A stretch of 64,000 bases of DNA from Streptomyces globisporus (GTDB lineage Bacteria > Actinomycetota > Actinomycetes > Streptomycetales > Streptomycetaceae). Location of the stretch: contig BMTG01000001.1 of assembly GCA_014649555.1 (NCBI GenBank), positions 496,001 to 560,000 on the forward strand, written 5' to 3'. Shown in pieces: positions 24,921 through 33,270 of this stretch; within the stretch, counting starts at the first letter, position 1; every line of letters starts with the position of its first letter. Under the pieces are notes generated by a model, which worked only from the letters and a program-made list of their open reading frames with translations, was not told the origin of the DNA and did no database searches. Both the position numbers and the translations under genes were made by a program.

Positions 24921-25979
24921 TCAGGGCCGGGGGGAAAGCGGGCTCGCCAGATCGTTGGCGGGCGAGCCGGGGGGCGGCTCCGAGGGCAGCGAGGAGGGAA
25001 CCGTCTTCGGCACCGCACCGCTGCCGAGCGCCGCCGCCAGCAGCGGGGTGCCCGAGGCCGCCGGGCGTATCAGCGGCGGCACGGACACGTTCAGCACGGG
25101 GAGCATGAACGGGTGTCCGCCCGAGGCCGAAGCGCCGAACAGCGGCGGAGCGGTCGGCGGACCCTGCCGGTTAACCGGAGGGGTGACGGCCGGAACCACC
25201 GGGGTCGTTCCGGTCAGCGACGGGGGCACCGCCTTCGTCCCGGTCCCGGCGCTGCCGGTGCCCGGCTGCTCGGCCGCCCGGCCGTCGCCGGTCACCGCGA
25301 GGGCACCGCCGCCCCGGCGGCTGACCGCCGTGGCGCCGTTCTCGGCGCGGGTCTCGGCGTCGAGCGGGGTGACGTTGTTCCCGGCGCCCTCGGCGCGCAG
25401 GGAGGATTCGGGGCCGGAGTCCAGCGGCAGGGTGCCGCCCAGCGCGATCGCCGCGAGGGAGACGGCGCTGGCCGCGGCGAACGCGAAGCGCCGCCCGCGC
25501 CAGGGCGAGCGGTCCGCTTCCCGCCCCACTTCGTGTATGCGGAAGGCCGAACCGGAGGCGGCCCCGCCGCGCAGCACGGCGGTGGAGCCGTGCGTGGCGG
25601 GGAGGTAGCCGAAGCCGTCCAGCGGGGAGGACGCGGTGTCGGCGCCCGAGGGCCGCAGCCCGGGGAAGAACTCGTCGGCGAAGGGCCCCCGGCCGCCGAA
25701 CGGTCCACCGGAGCCGGTGCCGTCGCCGCCGGGACCCCCGGGAAGGCCCTGCAGACGGGCCAGGAACCCCTCGGAGGGCGAGGGTGAGGCGGACATGGCG
25801 AAGGCGCTCTTGAGGCGGCGCTGGGCGTCGGCCTCGGCCTTGCACTTGGCGCAGGTCGCCAGGTGGGCCAGGACCCGCTCACGGGCGTCGTGTTTCAGCT
25901 CGCCGTCGACCAGGGCGGCGAGCCGGTCCCCCAGGTGCGCTTCGGCAGGGGTGGGACCGGTCGGTCCTGTGCCACTCAC
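24921..25979 (-). CDS. zinc-binding anti-sigma factor (RseA-like), membrane-anchored
   Basis: 352 aa. The N-terminal zf-HC2 domain carries His39-x3-Cys43-x2-Cys46 (HLATCAKC) with a preceding [15 protein letters not shown] helix, the ZAS anti-sigma pattern. A hydrophobic stretch about 165-190 ([18 protein letters not shown]) is the probable membrane anchor, and the C-terminal part is a long Pro/Gly/Thr-rich extracytoplasmic tail. It should bind and inhibit the sigma factor encoded just upstream; its GTG start overlaps that gene's TGA by 2 nt, so translation is coupled. It corresponds by position to RseA (Rv1222) of mycobacteria, but is much longer. Confidence 0.85.
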   Translation of the reverse strand: MSGTGPTGPTPAEAHLGDRLAALVDGELKHDARERVLAHLATCAKCKAEADAQRRLKSAFAMSASPSPSEGFLARLQGLPGGPGGDGTGSGGPFGGRGPFADEFFPGLRPSGADTASSPLDGFGYLPATHGSTAVLRGGAASGSAFRIHEVGREADRSPWRGRRFAFAAASAVSLAAIALGGTLPLDSGPESSLRAEGAGNNVTPLDAETRAENGATAVSRRGGGALAVTGDGRAAEQPGTGSAGTGTKAVPPSLTGTTPVVPAVTPPVNRQGPPTAPPLFGASASGGHPFMLPVLNVSVPPLIRPAASGTPLLAAALGSGAVPKTVPSSLPSEPPPGSPANDLASPLSPRP

Positions 25980-26737
25980 GCCAGTCCGCCCTCCCCCGCC
26001 AGGACCGCGTCCGCCAGGGAGCGCTGCTCGGCGCGGGCCTCGGGCGAACGGTGCTTGAGCGCCTTGCGCAGGTGCGAGCGGCCGCGGTGGATCCGGCTGC
26101 GCACGGTCCCGAGCTTCACCCCGAGGGTCGCGGCGATCTCCTCGTAACTGAGGCCCTCGATGTCGCAGAGGACCACGGCCGCACGGAATTCGGGCGCGAG
26201 GGTGTCCAGCGCCTGCTGCACGTCGGCGTCGAAGTGGGTGTCGTTGAAGATCTGCTGCGGGGACGGCTCACGGCTCGGCAGCCGCTCGGCCGCGTCGTCG
26301 CCGAGCGAGTCGAAGCGGATGCGCTGCTTGCGCCGGACCATGTCCAGGAAGAGGTTGGTCGTGATGCGGTGCAGCCAGCCCTCGAAGGTGCCGGGCGTGT
26401 ACGTCGACAGCGAGCGGAACACTCTGACGAACACCTCCTGGGTGAGGTCCTCGGCATCGTGCTGGTTTCCCGTCAGCCGGTAGGCAAGGCGGTACACGCG
26501 ACCGCTGTGCGTGCTGACGATCTCTTCCCATGAGGGCGGGGTCCACGCCTGAGAGTCCGCATCAGAGGCGAAGGTCGCGGTCGGTGCGGAGTCTTCGGAA
26601 GAACGGTCAGCAATGTTGGTCACGGATTTCGGCTCACCGGCCGACCTGAGCAGGCGCCGCAGCACCCCTCCCCGGTCCACAGGCGCAGCCGCACCTCCCC
26701 TATCGGCTCTGGTGGTGTCCAGTGGAGCCCCTACCAT
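25976..26737 (-). CDS. sigE: ECF RNA polymerase sigma factor (mycobacterial SigE type)
   Basis: 253 aa. After about 65 variable residues come region 2 ([27 protein letters not shown], then [17 protein letters not shown]) and region 4 ([40 protein letters not shown], a helix-turn-helix). It directs RNA polymerase to envelope-stress promoters. The symbol follows the M. tuberculosis sigE locus; this is not the Streptomyces SigE controlled by CseBC. I chose ATG 26737 (GAGGTG upstream); a GTG two codons earlier and a GTG at 26623 are alternatives. Confidence 0.9.
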   Translation of the reverse strand: MVGAPLDTTRADRGGAAAPVDRGGVLRRLLRSAGEPKSVTNIADRSSEDSAPTATFASDADSQAWTPPSWEEIVSTHSGRVYRLAYRLTGNQHDAEDLTQEVFVRVFRSLSTYTPGTFEGWLHRITTNLFLDMVRRKQRIRFDSLGDDAAERLPSREPSPQQIFNDTHFDADVQQALDTLAPEFRAAVVLCDIEGLSYEEIAATLGVKLGTVRSRIHRGRSHLRKALKHRSPEARAEQRSLADAVLAGEGGLA

Positions 26738-26914
26738 AGCCACCTCGCCCGTTAGCTCCGGATAAGCCTTTTCCCTGTTGGGGCCGGGCGTCGCCCGGGG
26801 CTTTCACCCAGCTCACCGGTCCGATCCGCGGACCCGGTCGCTGCGCTTTCCCCACTCCTTGCACAACGCCCGGTCCCATCTGCGGGTTCCCGGGTCCAGC
26901 GGATACAGTCACCG

Positions 26915-27580
26915 TTGCGCCAACTACGGGGACAGGAGAGGGTCATTACCGCCAACCGGCAGACGAGCTGGGCGTTCGCCGACGCCTTTGTCGCCGAGGA
27001 CGAAGCACTGCACGTGGCCCGTGAGCGGGCTCGCGAGCTGGGGCTTCGCCCGGTGTCACCGGGCACCGGCGCCGCGCTGCGCCTGCTGGCCGCCGCCGCG
27101 GACGCCAAAGCGGTGGCGGAAATCGGTACGGGCACGGGCGTGTCCGGCATCTATCTCCTGCACGGCATGCGGCCGGACGGGGTGCTGACCACGGTGGACC
27201 CCGAGCCCGAGCGTCAGCAGTTCGCCCGGGAGGCGTTCCGCGCGGCGGGTTTCGCCACCAACCGGGCCCGGTTCATCCCCGGCCGCGCCCTGGACGTCCT
27301 GCCCCGGCTCGCGGACGGCGGTTACGACCTCGTCTTCTGCGACGGCGACCGGCTGGAGAGCCTCGACGTGCTCGCTGAATCGTTGCGCCTGCTGCGTCCG
27401 GGTGGTCTGGTCTGTTTCGAGGGCGTCTTCGCGGACGGCCGCACCGTCGACTCCGCCGCCCAGCCGGCCGAGGTGCTGCGGCTGCGGGAGCTGCTGCGCG
27501 CGGCGCGCGAGAGCCAGGAGCTGATGTCGACCCTGCTGCCGGTCGGCGACGGGCTGCTCTGCGCGGTCCGGCGCGGCTGA
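26915..27580 (+). CDS. SAM-dependent O-methyltransferase
   Basis: 221 aa as an open frame from TTG 26915. The class I Rossmann fold is clear: AVAEIGTGTGVSGIYLL (SAM-binding motif I), LTTVDPEPER (acidic residue at strand 2), DLVFCDGDRL and LRPGGLVCFEGV. It resembles the O-MTase family 3 (catechol/caffeoyl-CoA type) encoded next to sigE in actinobacteria (Rv1220c); substrate unknown. The likely true start is the ATT at 26945, six nt after AGGAGAGG, since TTG 26915 has no ribosome binding site and lies where transcription would begin (TACAGT at 26904-26909). Confidence 0.88.
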   Translation: MRQLRGQERVITANRQTSWAFADAFVAEDEALHVARERARELGLRPVSPGTGAALRLLAAAADAKAVAEIGTGTGVSGIYLLHGMRPDGVLTTVDPEPERQQFAREAFRAAGFATNRARFIPGRALDVLPRLADGGYDLVFCDGDRLESLDVLAESLRLLRPGGLVCFEGVFADGRTVDSAAQPAEVLRLRELLRAARESQELMSTLLPVGDGLLCAVRRG

Positions 27581-27654
27581 GCGGCCTCGGGCCTGTCGTC
27601 GAACTGCCGCCTGCCGCGCGATGCCTGGCCCCAGGGAGAACTGACCAGCGAACG

Positions 27655-27693
27655 CACGACTGCCCGGCACGGAGACCGTGCCGGGCAGTCGTG
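27655..27693. terminator. 18-bp bidirectional terminator
   Basis: Perfect 18-bp inverted repeat with loop AGA between the convergent methyltransferase and DUF3117 genes; among the strongest hairpins in the window. Confidence 0.9.
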
Positions 27694-27713
27694 AAGGTGA
27701 TGGGCGTTCCGCG

Positions 27714-27881
27714 TCAGCCGACGACCTTCTTCAGCGCGTCGCCGAGGGCATCGGCCTCGTCCGGAGTCAGCTCGACAACAAGCCGACCGCCGCCTTCGAG
27801 CGGAACGCGCATGACGATGCCCCGCCCCTCCTTTGTCACCTCGAGCGGGCCGTCGCCCGTCCGCGGCTTCATGGCCGCCAT
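27714..27881 (-). CDS. DUF3117 domain protein
   Basis: 55 aa, starting MAAMKPRTGDGPLEVTKEGR and ending DALGDALKKVVG. This is the small, highly conserved actinobacterial DUF3117 family (M. tuberculosis Rv1211). GGAAGGGGAA precedes the ATG at a normal distance. It is predicted to be a compact antiparallel beta sheet plus one C-terminal helix; function unknown. Easily missed because longer open frames cover it on the other strand. Confidence 0.9.
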   Translation of the reverse strand: MAAMKPRTGDGPLEVTKEGRGIVMRVPLEGGGRLVVELTPDEADALGDALKKVVG

Positions 27882-28197
27882 GCTCGTTCCCCTTCCTGAA
27901 ACCAGCTCATCGCAACCGGCGGCCCCATGACAGGCGCTGCCTCACCGGCATCGAACACATTGCTTCTTCACCATTATCCCGCATCAACGACCCCGATGAC
28001 CAACATCGGTCTGCATCGCTTGCGCAACGCGCTTTCCCAAAACCACCCAATTCGGCGATCCGGCTGCGATACTGCGCCGCCCCGGACCCCCAGGTGAGAG
28101 CCAATTGTTAGACGCAGGTCACATCTCTGCCCCGGTCCGCGTCGGCCATGCTTGCCTGCAAGGAGCAACGACGCCCGAGCAGCGAGGGGAAACCGGA
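27882..28197. promoter_or_regulatory. 316-bp divergent intergenic region
   Basis: Lies between DUF3117 (minus) and enoyl-CoA hydratase (plus). It is A/T-richer than its surroundings. GATACT at 28068-28073 could be a plus-strand -10. No gene, terminator or known RNA is recognisable. Confidence 0.35.
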
Positions 28198-29010
28198 ATG
28201 GCCGACGAGCAGGCGAACACCGTTCTGTACGACGTGAGCGAGGGGCTCGCGACGATCACGCTCAACCGACCCGACGCGATGAACGCGCTGAGCACGGCGG
28301 CGAAGGTCGCGCTGCGGGACGCGCTGCTGGAGGCGTCGGCGGACCCGGAGGTCCGGGCGGTGCTGCTCACGGCCACCGGGCGCGCCTTCTGCGTCGGCCA
28401 GGATCTCAAGGAGCACATCGCCACACTCGCGGCGACCCGGGACGCGGGCGGCGGCAACGCGCTGAGCACGGTGCGGGAGCACTACAACCCGATCGTGCGG
28501 GCGATCACGGAGATGGCGAAGCCGGTCGTGGCCGGGGTGAACGGCGTCGCGGCCGGGGCCGGGTTCGGTTTCGCGCTCGCGGCGGACTACCGGGTGGTCG
28601 CGGACACCGCCTCCTTCAACACCTCGTTCGCGGGCGTCGCGCTCACCGCCGACTCGGGCGTGTCCTGGACCCTGCCCCGGCTGATCGGGCAGAGCCGCGC
28701 CGCCGATCTGCTGTTCTTCCCGCGGTCGATCTCCGCGCAGGACGCGCTGGAGCTGGGGATCGTCAACCGGGTCGTCCCGGCGGACGAGCTGCCCGAGCAG
28801 GCGGCGGCGGTGGCCCGCACCCTGGCAGCCGGGCCCACGGTGGCGTACGCGGCGCTGAAGGAGTCGATGGCGTACGGCGCCGGGCACACGCTCGCCGAGA
28901 CCCTGGAGAAGGAGGACGAACTCCAGACCCGGGCGGGCGCGTCGCAGGACCACACCATCGCGGTGGAGGCGTTCCTCGCCAAGGAGAAGCCGGTCTACCT
29001 CGGGAAGTAA
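28198..29010 (+). CDS. enoyl-CoA hydratase/isomerase family protein
   Basis: 270 aa. Crotonase-fold landmarks: ITLNRPDAMNALS, the oxyanion-hole loops GRAFCVGQDLKEH and VAGVNGVAAGAGFGFALAADYR, and FAGVALTADSGVSWTLPRLIG with LELGIVNRVVP. The sequence is most like PaaG-type 2-(1,2-epoxyphenylacetyl)-CoA isomerases or general enoyl-CoA hydratases of fatty-acid or aromatic degradation; the exact substrate is open. The ATG at 28198 fits the family start; the open frame continues upstream to 28105 without similarity. It converges on tag with 7 bp between stop codons. Confidence 0.9.
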   Translation: MADEQANTVLYDVSEGLATITLNRPDAMNALSTAAKVALRDALLEASADPEVRAVLLTATGRAFCVGQDLKEHIATLAATRDAGGGNALSTVREHYNPIVRAITEMAKPVVAGVNGVAAGAGFGFALAADYRVVADTASFNTSFAGVALTADSGVSWTLPRLIGQSRAADLLFFPRSISAQDALELGIVNRVVPADELPEQAAAVARTLAAGPTVAYAALKESMAYGAGHTLAETLEKEDELQTRAGASQDHTIAVEAFLAKEKPVYLGK

Positions 29011-29017
29011 CGGCGGC

Positions 29018-29614
29018 TCAGCTGGATGCGCTGCCGCCGCCGCGCGCCACGCAGTCCGCGAGATGGTCGTCGACCAGTCCGCAGGCCTGCATCAGCGCGT
29101 AGGCGGTGGTGGGGCCGACGAAGCGGATCGAGCGCTTCTTCAGCTCCTTGGCGAGCGCGGTGGACTCCGGCGTGACGGCCGGAACGTCCGACAGCGTGCG
29201 CGGGGCGGGCCGGCCGGCCGGGTCGGGGGCGTAGGACCAGATCAGCTCGTCCAGCTCGCCGGCCGGCCAGCCGGCGAGCACCTTCGCGTTGGCGAGGGTC
29301 GCGTCGACCTTGGCCTTGTTGCGGATGATCCCCGGGTCGGCCAGGAGCCGTTCCCGGTCGGTGCCGGTGAACTTCGCGACCGCCTCGATCCGGAACCCCT
29401 CGAAGGCGGTACGGAAGGTCTCGCGGCGGCGCAGGATCGTGAGCCAGGAGAGCCCGGACTGGAAGGCCTCCAGGCAGAGCCGCTCGAACAGGGCGTCGTC
29501 CCCGTGGACCGGCCGGCCCCACTCGGTGTCGTGGTAGGCGAGGTAGTCCTCGGTGGACAGGCCCCAGGGGCAGCGCGGTTTGCCGTCGGGGGCGGCCACG
29601 GCTCCGCCGCTCAT
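29018..29614 (-). CDS. tag: DNA-3-methyladenine glycosylase I
   Basis: 198 aa. Family signatures: RCPWGLSTEDYLAYHDTEWG at the N-terminus (Cys and His zinc ligands), LFERLCLEAFQSGLSW (substrate-pocket Glu), ILRRRETFRTAF and RFVGPTTAYALMQACGLVDDH. It removes 3-methyladenine from alkylated DNA, starting base-excision repair. Its ATG overlaps the TGA of the DivIVA-like gene (ATGA), so the two are translationally coupled. Confidence 0.93.
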   Translation of the reverse strand: MSGGAVAAPDGKPRCPWGLSTEDYLAYHDTEWGRPVHGDDALFERLCLEAFQSGLSWLTILRRRETFRTAFEGFRIEAVAKFTGTDRERLLADPGIIRNKAKVDATLANAKVLAGWPAGELDELIWSYAPDPAGRPAPRTLSDVPAVTPESTALAKELKKRSIRFVGPTTAYALMQACGLVDDHLADCVARGGGSASS

Positions 29615-30018
29615 CGGCCGTCCTCCTCGGTGCCGTCCGGGCCGTCCGCGCGGTCGGCCGGTTCCGCCGCGGGCCGGTCGCCGGGCTGCTTGAACAGGTC
29701 GGTGCCCGTCGTCACCGCGGCCGCCCGGTCCCCGGCCAGGGTGGATTCCAGCTCCGCGATCCGGGCGTCGCGCTCGGCCAGCTCGGCGCCGAGCCGGGAC
29801 AGCGCCTCGTCGACGTCCACCATCCGGTAGCCGCGCAGGGCCATGGGCAGGCGCAGCGCCTCGACGTCCGCCCGGCCGACGGGGCGGGCGGCGGGCAGCG
29901 GGTCCGTGAACCGCTCGGGCGGTACGTCCTGGAGCACGGCGCTCCCACCGCCCCCGACCACCGCGAGGGTGACCGCGGTGACGACCACGACCATCGTGAG
30001 CAGCAAGAACCAGAACAC
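29611..30018 (-). CDS. membrane-anchored DivIVA-like domain protein
   Basis: 135 aa from GTG 30018 (VFWFLLLTMVVVVTAVTLA), chosen because GGGGAG lies 6 nt upstream; an ATG at 30066 is the alternative. One N-terminal membrane helix is followed by LRLPMALRGYRMVDVDEALSRL, which matches the N-terminal DivIVA/Wag31 motif (F/YxxxxRGYxxxeVDxFL), then a short coiled coil (LGAELAERDARIAELESTL) and an acidic tail. Related to Rv1209. A role at polar or septal membranes is inferred from the domain. Coupled to tag. Confidence 0.78.
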   Translation of the reverse strand: MFWFLLLTMVVVVTAVTLAVVGGGGSAVLQDVPPERFTDPLPAARPVGRADVEALRLPMALRGYRMVDVDEALSRLGAELAERDARIAELESTLAGDRAAAVTTGTDLFKQPGDRPAAEPADRADGPDGTEEDGR

Positions 30019-30153
30019 GCGCATCTCCCCGGGGGCGGAAACCTCGTCCGGCTCCGATCGTGCCATGCGGCACCGACAGGTCGGGGCCGGGCCACGAAAG
30101 GCCGTAGGGTCGGCAGGCGGGTCGTAGCCGGTTATCTGAGGAGGAAAGACGGG

Positions 30154-31026
30154 ATGCGCAGCGGGGCACTCAGGCTGGGGCGGCGGGAATTCGGTCCGCA
30201 CGAGCCGGTGATCATGGCGATCGTGAACCGGACCCCGGACTCCTTCTACGACCAGGGCGCCACGTTCCGGGACGAGCCGGCGCTCGCCCGGGTCGAGCAG
30301 GCGGTGGCCGAGGGCGCGGCGATCATCGACATCGGCGGGGTGAAGGCGGGCCCCGGCGAGGAGGTGACCGCCGAGGAGGAGGCGCGCCGCACGGTCGGGT
30401 TCGTCGCCGAGGTCCGCCGCCGCCACCCGGACGTGGTGATCAGCGTGGACACCTGGCGGCACGACGTGGGCGCGGCGGTCTGCGAGGCCGGGGCGGACGT
30501 GCTGAACGACGCGTGGGGCGGGGTGGACCCGAAGCTGGCGGAGGTCGCCGCGCGGTACGGGGCGGGGCTGGTGTGCACACACGCGGGCGGCGCGGAGCCG
30601 CGGACGCGGCCGCACCGGATCGCGTACGACGATGTCATGGCGGACATCCTGCGCGTGACGGTGGGGCTCGCGGAGCGGGCGGTCGAGCTCGGGGTGCGGC
30701 CGGACGGGATCATGATCGATCCGGGGCACGACTTCGGGAAGAACACGCGGCATTCGCTGGAGGCGACGCGGCGTCTTGAGGAGATGGCCGGGACCGGGTG
30801 GCCGGTGCTGGTGTCCCTGTCCAACAAGGACTTCGTGGGCGAGACGCTGGACCGGCCGGTGAAGGAGCGGGTCATCGGGACGCTGGCGACGACGGCGGTG
30901 TCGGCGTGGCTGGGGGCGCGGGTGTACCGGGTGCATGAGGTGGCGGAGACGCGGCAGGTTCTGGACATGGTGGCGTCCATCGCCGGGCATCGGCCGCCGG
31001 CGGTGGCCCGGCGGGGGCTGGCGTAG
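30154..31026 (+). CDS. dihydropteroate synthase-like protein (FolP2 type)
   Basis: 290 aa with the TIM-barrel DHPS framework: MAIVNRTPDSFYDQG, AIIDIGGVKAGPGEEVT, SVDTWRH, NDAWGG, DPGHDFGKNTRHS and RVYRVHEV. Several substrate residues differ from catalytic DHPS: the STRPG loop reads VKAGPG and the SRK near the C-terminus reads SNK (SLSNKDF). This is the FolP2 (Rv1207) pattern, whose mycobacterial member is thought not to make dihydropteroate. It is preceded by GAGGAGG. Function is probably in pterin or another pathway. It diverges from the DivIVA-like gene. Confidence 0.85.
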   Translation: MRSGALRLGRREFGPHEPVIMAIVNRTPDSFYDQGATFRDEPALARVEQAVAEGAAIIDIGGVKAGPGEEVTAEEEARRTVGFVAEVRRRHPDVVISVDTWRHDVGAAVCEAGADVLNDAWGGVDPKLAEVAARYGAGLVCTHAGGAEPRTRPHRIAYDDVMADILRVTVGLAERAVELGVRPDGIMIDPGHDFGKNTRHSLEATRRLEEMAGTGWPVLVSLSNKDFVGETLDRPVKERVIGTLATTAVSAWLGARVYRVHEVAETRQVLDMVASIAGHRPPAVARRGLA

Positions 31027-31047
31027 ACCTGACGCCTGCCCCGGCGG

Positions 31048-31080
31048 GCGGGGCCCGGGGCGCTGCCCCTGGGGCCCCGC
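31048..31080 (+). terminator. terminator after FolP2-type gene
   Basis: GC-rich imperfect inverted repeat (31048-31061 with 31065-31080, one bulge) directly after the stop codon. It leads into the dispersed repeat at 31082. Confidence 0.65.
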
Positions 31081-31081
31081 T

Positions 31082-31230
31082 CCTCAAGCGCCGGACGGGC
31101 TTGATTTTGCGCGGCCCAGCCGGCCCGCCCGGCGCCGGGAAAAAGATGTCCTCAATCGCCGGACGGGCTTGATGGTGGCCGGGCAGGCTCGATGGTGGCC
31201 GGGCAGGCTTGATGGTCGCCGGGCAGGCTA
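31082..31230. repeat. Streptomyces dispersed repeat copies plus 20-bp tandem array
   Basis: Two copies of CGCCGGACGGGCTTGA (within 31082-31105 and 31150-31173), a sequence I know as abundant between Streptomyces genes. The second copy runs into three further units of exact 20-bp period (31171, 31191, 31211) of form GATGGTGGCCGGGCAGGCTC with 1-2 changes. It lies between convergent genes and does not code. Confidence 0.8.
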
Positions 31231-31238
31231 AGAAACAG

Positions 31239-32024
31239 CTACCGCCCTACCTCCTTCGTCACCAGCATCACCGCTTCCTCCACGTCGTCCGTCACGTGGA
31301 ACAGCAGCAGGTCCTTCTCCGAGGCCTTGCCCTGGGCCACCACCGTGTCGCGGAGCCAGTCGATCAGGCCGCCCCAGTACGCCGTGCCGAACAGGACGAT
31401 CGGGAAGCGGGTGACCTTGCCGGTCTGGACGAGGGTCAGGGCCTCGAAGAGTTCGTCGAGGGTGCCGAGGCCGCCGGGCAGGACCACGAAGCCCTGGGCG
31501 TACTTCACGAACATCGTCTTGCGGACGAAGAAGTAGCGGAAGTTGACGCCGATGTCGACGTGCGGGTTGAGGCCCGATTCGAAGGGCAGCTCGATGCCGA
31601 GGCCGACCGAGACGCCCTTGGACTCCCGGGCGCCCTTGTTGGCCGCCTCCATCGCGCCCGGGCCGCCGCCGGTGATCACCGCGAAGCCCGCGTCGACCAG
31701 GGCCTTGCCGATCGCCACCCCGGCCTCGTACTCCGGCGATCCGGCGGGGGTGCGGGCCGAGCCGAAGACGCTGATCGCGCTCGGCAGTTCGGCGAGCGCG
31801 CCGAAGCCCTCGACGAACTCCGACTGGATACGCATCACCCGCCAGGGGTCGGTGTGCACCCACTCGGAGTCGCCCTCGGAGTCCAGCAGCCGCTGATCGG
31901 TCGTACCGGGCTGGACCTGCTCCCTGCGGCGCAGGACCGGGCCCAGCCACTGTTCCCCGGGGCTGACCGCGCCCTCGGGAACCTCCGCACCCTCGGGGAT
32001 CCGTGCGTCTTCGGCGTTGCCCAT
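31239..32024 (-). CDS. LOG family protein (Rossmann fold, TIGR00730)
   Basis: 261 aa. The nucleotide-binding region shows SVFGSARTP, ITGGGPGAMEAANKGA and the family hallmark PGGLGTLDE with the catalytic Glu. LOG proteins cleave the ribose-phosphate from nucleoside 5'-monophosphates (cytokinin-activating type); mycobacterial Rv1205 is a homologue. About 60 N-terminal residues are a low-complexity extension typical of Streptomyces members. GGAGGGAG precedes the ATG. It sits between dapE and the dispersed repeat. Confidence 0.9.
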   Translation of the reverse strand: MGNAEDARIPEGAEVPEGAVSPGEQWLGPVLRRREQVQPGTTDQRLLDSEGDSEWVHTDPWRVMRIQSEFVEGFGALAELPSAISVFGSARTPAGSPEYEAGVAIGKALVDAGFAVITGGGPGAMEAANKGARESKGVSVGLGIELPFESGLNPHVDIGVNFRYFFVRKTMFVKYAQGFVVLPGGLGTLDELFEALTLVQTGKVTRFPIVLFGTAYWGGLIDWLRDTVVAQGKASEKDLLLFHVTDDVEEAVMLVTKEVGR

Positions 32025-32117
32025 GTTCCGCTCCCTCCACCAACCTGCTTCGTCCGGCCAGCGTAGATCGGCGGAGGTTACGGAGGGGGGAATGTCGTGC
32101 GTCGAGCGGTCAGCGGG

Positions 32118-33209
32118 TCAGTCGGTGAGCCAGGAGCGGAGGCGCTCCTCGCAGTGGGTGATCTTGTCGACGGCCACGTGCTCGTCCCGCTTGTGGGCGT
32201 ACATCGGGTCACCGGGTCCGTAGTTCACCGCGGGGACGCCGAGCCCGCCGAAGCGGGAGACGTCGGTCCAGCCGAACTTGGGCCGGGCCGTGCCGCCGAC
32301 GGCGGTCATGAACGCCTGCGCGGCGGGGTGGGAGAGGCCGGGCATGGCGGCGCCGGAGTGGTCGTCGATGACGATCTCGGCCACGCCGCAGTCGGCGAAG
32401 ACCTCGCGGACGTGGGCGACGGCCTCCTCCTCGGTGCGGTCGGGGGCGTAGCGGTAGTTCACGACGACGGTGCAGGCGTCCGGGATGACGTTGGTGGCGA
32501 CGCCGCCCTCGATACCGACCGCGTTGAGGCCCTCGTGGTATTCGAGGCCGTCGATGACGGGGCGGCGGGGCTCGTACGCGGCGAGGGCGGCCAGGATCGG
32601 GGCGGCGGCGTGGACCGCGTTGGACCCCATCCAGCTGCGCGCCGAGTGGGCCCGCTCCCCCGCCGTGCGCAGGTGGACCCGCAGGGTGCCCTGGCAGCCG
32701 CCCTCGACCTCGCCGTCGGAGGGCTCCAGCAGGACGGCGAAGTCTCCGGCGAGCCACTCGGGGTGCGCGTCGGCGATGTGGCCGAGGCCGTTGAGGTGGG
32801 CGGCGACCTCTTCGTTGTCGTAGAAGATGAAGGTCAGGTCGCGGTTGGGCGCGGGGACCGTCGCGGCGATCCGGAGCTGGACGGCGACGCCGGACTTCAT
32901 GTCGGAGGTCCCGCAGCCCCAGAGGATGCCGTCCGCGTCGAGGCGGGAGGGCACGTTGTCGGCGATCGGCACGGTGTCGATGTGCCCGGCGAGGACGACT
33001 CGCTCGGCACGGCCCAGGTTCGTGCGGGCGACGACGTTGTTGCCGTACCGGTCGACGGTGAGGTGCGGCAGGGCGCGCAGGGCCGATTCGATCGCGTCGG
33101 CGAGGGCCTTCTCCTCCCCGCTGACCGAGGGGAAGTCGACGAGCCGGGCGGTGAGCGCCGGTCCGTCCAGGGTGAGGTCAAGGGCGGGGTCAAGGGTGCT
33201 GTCGGCCAT
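32118..33209 (-). CDS. dapE: succinyl-diaminopimelate desuccinylase
   Basis: 363 aa. M20 metallopeptidase motifs: VLAGHIDTVP (His and Asp ligands), CGTSDMKSG (bridging Asp), FYDNEEV (catalytic Glu pair), LLEPSDG and the C-terminal MYAHKRDEHV (His ligand). It hydrolyses N-succinyl-LL-DAP to LL-DAP and succinate in lysine and peptidoglycan precursor synthesis, matching the DapC-type aminotransferase at 35 kb. ATG 33209 is 7 nt after TAGGGT (minus strand), a leaderless arrangement sharing a compact divergent promoter with the gene at 33271. Confidence 0.93.
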   Translation of the reverse strand: MADSTLDPALDLTLDGPALTARLVDFPSVSGEEKALADAIESALRALPHLTVDRYGNNVVARTNLGRAERVVLAGHIDTVPIADNVPSRLDADGILWGCGTSDMKSGVAVQLRIAATVPAPNRDLTFIFYDNEEVAAHLNGLGHIADAHPEWLAGDFAVLLEPSDGEVEGGCQGTLRVHLRTAGERAHSARSWMGSNAVHAAAPILAALAAYEPRRPVIDGLEYHEGLNAVGIEGGVATNVIPDACTVVVNYRYAPDRTEEEAVAHVREVFADCGVAEIVIDDHSGAAMPGLSHPAAQAFMTAVGGTARPKFGWTDVSRFGGLGVPAVNYGPGDPMYAHKRDEHVAVDKITHCEERLRSWLTD

Positions 33210-33216
33210 GGCCCCG

Positions 33217-33264
33217 ACCCTAAGCGACTGGGGTATCGGCCCCACCCGGGCCCTCCAGTACGGT
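33217..33264. promoter_or_regulatory. compact divergent leaderless promoters (dapE / lysozyme-like gene)
   Basis: Minus strand: TAGGGT (33217-33222) 7 nt before dapE ATG. Plus strand: TACGGT (33259-33264) 6 nt before GTG 33271. Only 61 bp separate the start codons, so the upstream promoter parts must interleave. Confidence 0.45.
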
Positions 33265-33270
33265 GGGCCC

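Noticed and set aside
31151-31230. CRISPR-like array
   Set aside because: Units are 20 bp head-to-tail without unique spacers, and no cas genes are nearby; it is a simple tandem repeat.
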